From: Labrenzia sp. VG12
GTDB lineage: Bacteria > Pseudomonadota > Alphaproteobacteria > Rhizobiales > Stappiaceae
Direction of reading: 5' to 3'
DNA length: 64,000 nucleotides
Assembly (NCBI RefSeq): GCF_002237595.1
Contig: NZ_CP022529.1
Location: 3,038,001 to 3,102,000 of the forward strand
Under the pieces are notes generated by a model that was not told the DNA's origin, ran no database searches, and worked only from the letters and a program-made list of their open reading frames with translations. The number at the start of each line of letters is the position of its first letter. The first letter of the stretch is position 1. A program made the position numbers and the translations under genes. Of the stretch, positions 61,763 to 64,000 are shown in pieces.

Positions 61763-62752
61763 ATGGCATTCAAATCGACCCGCCTTCTGCTGGCGGCAGC
61801 CTTCCTTGGCGCTTCCGCGTTCGGCGTCTCCGCCGCTGATTTCAAGCCGGAGAACCCGGAATGCATCGCCCCGGCCAACCCGGGCGGTGGCTGGGACTTC
61901 ACCTGCCGCCAGGTCGGCAAGACTCTTCAGGACCTGAAACTGCTCGACAAGACCATGCAGGTCGTCAACCTCGCCGGCGGCGGCGGCGGTGTGGCTTTCG
62001 CCGAAGTGGTCAACAAGCGCGGAGATGACAACGACCTCATCGTGGCAGCGTCCTCGGCGACCGCAACCCGCCTTGCCCAGGGTGCCTATCCGGGCAACAC
62101 CATGGACCAGGTGCGCTGGCTCGCCACCATCGGTGCCGACTATGGCGTGATCGCCGTGGCCGCAAACAGCGAGATCAACACGCTTCCCGAGCTGCTTGAG
62201 AAGATCAAGACCGATCCGAGCTCTGTGTCCGTGGCCGGTGGTTCCGCGGTCGGTGGCTGGGACCACCTGAAAGTCCTGATCGCGGCCAACGCCTACGGTA
62301 TCGACGATGTGCGCTCGGTCAAATACATCGCCTTTGACGGTGGCGGTGAAGCCGTGACCCAGCTTCTGGCCGACAGCGTCCAGGCCTTCACCGGCGACAT
62401 CTCCGAAGCCAAGGGCTTTGTCGACAGCGGCGACATCAAGGTGATTGCCGTCTTGGCACCGGACCGCCTGCCGGGCGAGTTCGCCGACTTCCCGACCGCC
62501 AAGGAACAGGGCATCGATGCCATCGGCGCCAACTGGCGCGGGTTCTACGCACCAGGTGACATGTCTGACGAAGCCTACGACGCCTGGGTGGCTGCAATCG
62601 CCGACCTTTATGCCAGCGAAGAGTGGAAAGGCATCATGGCCGCCAATGGTCTGGCACCGCTCGACCTGCAGGGCGCAGCCTTCCAGGAATTCGTCGGCAA
62701 CTCCGTTCAGCAGATCCAGGACATCTCCAAAGAGATCGGCATCATCAAATAA
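61763..62752 (+). CDS. tctC: Tripartite tricarboxylate transporter binding protein
   Basis: A 329-residue exported protein with signal MAFKSTRLLLAAAFLGASAF (cleavage near VSAADF) and RBS GGAGGAAA. TctC/Bug family segments are ECIAPANPGGGWDFTCRQVG, VVNLAGGGGGVAFAEVVN and VAGGSAVGGWDHLKVLIAAN. It binds an organic acid for the TctAB permease. Binding proteins of this family are diverse in ligand, so citrate or another tri/dicarboxylate is only a guess. Confidence 0.92.
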   Translation: MAFKSTRLLLAAAFLGASAFGVSAADFKPENPECIAPANPGGGWDFTCRQVGKTLQDLKLLDKTMQVVNLAGGGGGVAFAEVVNKRGDDNDLIVAASSATATRLAQGAYPGNTMDQVRWLATIGADYGVIAVAANSEINTLPELLEKIKTDPSSVSVAGGSAVGGWDHLKVLIAANAYGIDDVRSVKYIAFDGGGEAVTQLLADSVQAFTGDISEAKGFVDSGDIKVIAVLAPDRLPGEFADFPTAKEQGIDAIGANWRGFYAPGDMSDEAYDAWVAAIADLYASEEWKGIMAANGLAPLDLQGAAFQEFVGNSVQQIQDISKEIGIIK

Positions 62753-62774
62753 AACGGGCCACATCCCAACTTTA

Positions 62775-62804
62775 GGGGCACACTTCACTGTGCCCCTTTT
62801 CTTT
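62775..62804 (+). terminator. Attenuator-like hairpin with T-run after tctC
   Basis: An eight-base-pair perfect stem (GGGGCACA, CTTCAC, TGTGCCCC) is followed by TTTTCTTT, 22 bases after tctC and 60 before tctB. It would lower tctBA expression relative to tctC. Confidence 0.8.
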
Positions 62805-62863
62805 ATCCTCAATCCCGCGCAGAGGGCCGCCAGGGGCTGGCCCGCCTGCAGGAAGGTACCCTC

Positions 62864-63295
62864 ATGAGCGACCGCGTCTTTGGAGTGGTCGGGCTTCTCC
62901 TCGCACTCGGATATGCCTGGGCCGCTCTCAATATCGAAGAAAGCTTCCTGTCCGACGCCGTCGGGCCGAAAGCGTTCCCCCTCATCATGGCAGCCGTTCT
63001 CGGACTGTCTTCCCTGGTCATCATCGCAAAGCCGGACAAGGCACCGGAATGGCCGTCCTTCATGCGTTTCATGGAAGTGGGCGCAGCCATCATCGTGATG
63101 ATCCTCTACGCGATTTTTCTGCCTGAGCTTGGCTTTGTCATCGCCACCGCGCTGGCGGCAACCTATCTCACCTGGCGCCTCGGCACCCGGCCGCTGTCGT
63201 CGGTTGTTTCCGGCTGCGCGACTTCGGTCGGCATCTATGCCGTCTTCCACCTCGTTCTTGGCCTGTCGCTGGCCAGGGGCCCCTTCGGCTTTTAA
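62864..63295 (+). CDS. tctB: Tripartite tricarboxylate transporter small membrane subunit
   Basis: A 143-residue membrane protein starting MSDRVFGVVGLLLALGYAWA. Four hydrophobic helices are visible. Typical TctB features are SFLSDAVGPKAFPLIMAAVL and AIFLPELGFVIATALAATYL. It forms the small membrane component next to TctA. Confidence 0.9.
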   Translation: MSDRVFGVVGLLLALGYAWAALNIEESFLSDAVGPKAFPLIMAAVLGLSSLVIIAKPDKAPEWPSFMRFMEVGAAIIVMILYAIFLPELGFVIATALAATYLTWRLGTRPLSSVVSGCATSVGIYAVFHLVLGLSLARGPFGF

Positions 63296-63307
63296 GGAGC
63301 AGATTTC

Positions 63308-64000
63308 ATGGAAACCCTTGCTTCCCTTGCCGACGGCTTCGCCATCGCGCTGACCTGGCAGAACCTGCTGCTGGCGCTGCTCGGCTGCTTCCTCGGCACC
63401 ATGATGGGCGCGCTGCCGGGTCTCGGGCCCTCCAATGGCGTCGCCATCCTGATCCCGCTCGCCTTCACGCTCGGTCTCGGCGCGACACCAGCCCTGATCC
63501 TTCTGACCTCGGTCTATTACGGGGCCATGTATGGCGGCCGTATCTCGTCGATCCTGCTGAATATTCCAGGTGACGAACCGGCCATGATGACTTGTCTGGA
63601 CGGCTATCCAATGGCCCAAAAGGGCCGGGCCGGCGAGGCCCTTGCGCTGTCCGGCATCGCCTCTTTCGTCGGCGCATTCCTGGCGACCTGGGGTCTGATC
63701 CTGCTGGCACCGCAGCTGGTCAAGATCGCGCTCCTGTTCGGCCCGGCGGAATATTTCGCCCTGTTTACCCTGGCCTTCGCCACACTCGGCGGCGTTGCCT
63801 CGACCAACCAGGCCAAAACCGCCTTCGCCGCCGCGCTCGGCATCGGCCTTGCCACCATCGGCGTCGACACCCAGACCGGCGTGCCACGTTTCACCTTTGG
63901 CGAAGTGCATCTTTATGACGGCATCGACTTCCTGGTTGCCATTGTCGGCCTGTTCGCGCTGTCGGAAGTCTTCATCTTCCTGGAGCATCGCCACGGCTCT
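63308..64000 (+). CDS. tctA: Tripartite tricarboxylate transporter large membrane subunit (3' partial)
   Basis: The frame runs open to the window end with 231 codons. It begins METLASLADGFAIALTWQNL, after GGAG and a short spacer. The TctA signatures LGTMMGALPGLGPSNGVAIL and YYGAMYGGRISSILLNIPGD are present, including the conserved GALPGLGP motif. Several membrane helices follow. It is the main channel of the tripartite tricarboxylate transporter. Confidence 0.92.
   Translation, partial: METLASLADGFAIALTWQNLLLALLGCFLGTMMGALPGLGPSNGVAILIPLAFTLGLGATPALILLTSVYYGAMYGGRISSILLNIPGDEPAMMTCLDGYPMAQKGRAGEALALSGIASFVGAFLATWGLILLAPQLVKIALLFGPAEYFALFTLAFATLGGVASTNQAKTAFAAALGIGLATIGVDTQTGVPRFTFGEVHLYDGIDFLVAIVGLFALSEVFIFLEHRHGS

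Noticed and set aside
61676..63994. A 772-codon open frame on the minus strand opposite tctCBA
   Set aside because: The plus-strand tctC, tctB and tctA match known families closely; the antisense frame spans several genes and intergenic hairpins.

Overview
The window is high-GC DNA that is almost fully coding, with long operons, ATGA start/stop overlaps and alphaproteobacterial hallmarks: sox thiosulfate oxidation, several TRAP and tripartite tricarboxylate transporters, an Irr/RirA-type iron control region, smo/mtlK polyol genes and a DUF1523 cluster. Together these suggest a marine, metabolically versatile Rhizobiales/Rhodobacterales-type bacterium, perhaps of the Roseibium (Labrenzia)/Stappia group. 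That placement is inference from gene content. I saw no rRNA, tRNA, CRISPR, phage or insertion sequence.

Layout. (1) 1-4765, plus: end of a sox operon (soxC partial, soxD, a DsrE-like gene, soxE, soxF). (2) 4815-9907: a lone FkbM-type methyltransferase (minus) and two large exported repeat proteins (plus), the second ending in a peptidoglycan-binding module. (3) 9989-14701, minus: TRAP transporter dctPQM, a DUF1445 hydro-lyase and a LysR regulator. (4) 15168-25270, minus: a phenylpropanoid (ferulate/coumarate-like) CoA-dependent side-chain degradation cluster with MarR regulator and its own TRAP transporter. Its feruloyl-CoA synthase is interrupted by a one-base deletion in a C-tract. (5) 25848-34403, minus: LacI-regulated sugar/polyol ABC importer with two ATPases and a 62-residue membrane protein, ending in dihydroxyacetone kinase. 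(6) 34752-40974, plus: five tightly linked genes of unknown function (coiled-coil protein, two unrecognised proteins, a AAA+ ATPase, a DUF1523 membrane protein), the best candidate for an undescribed system. (7) 41364-48922, plus: the sorbitol/mannitol operon smoR-smoEFGKS-mtlK. (8) 49035-58411: heme uptake, with hmuSTUV (minus) divergent from a TonB-dependent receptor, a small exported protein, exbB, two exbD and tonB (plus), around an Irr-type site and two RirA-type boxes. (9) 58442-64000: a TctD/TctE-type two-component system carrying a third, solute-binding component, divergent from tctC-tctB-tctA. The latter is cut by the window end.

How it fits together: most of the window is solute capture feeding a nearby enzyme. 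TRAP uptake feeds aromatic acid degradation, two ABC importers feed dihydroxyacetone kinase and the sorbitol and mannitol dehydrogenases, and a TonB receptor feeds heme uptake. Nearly every transporter has a local regulator and, in several cases, visible operators. In four binding-protein operons a strong hairpin sits directly after the binding-protein gene, which would give excess binding protein over membrane components.
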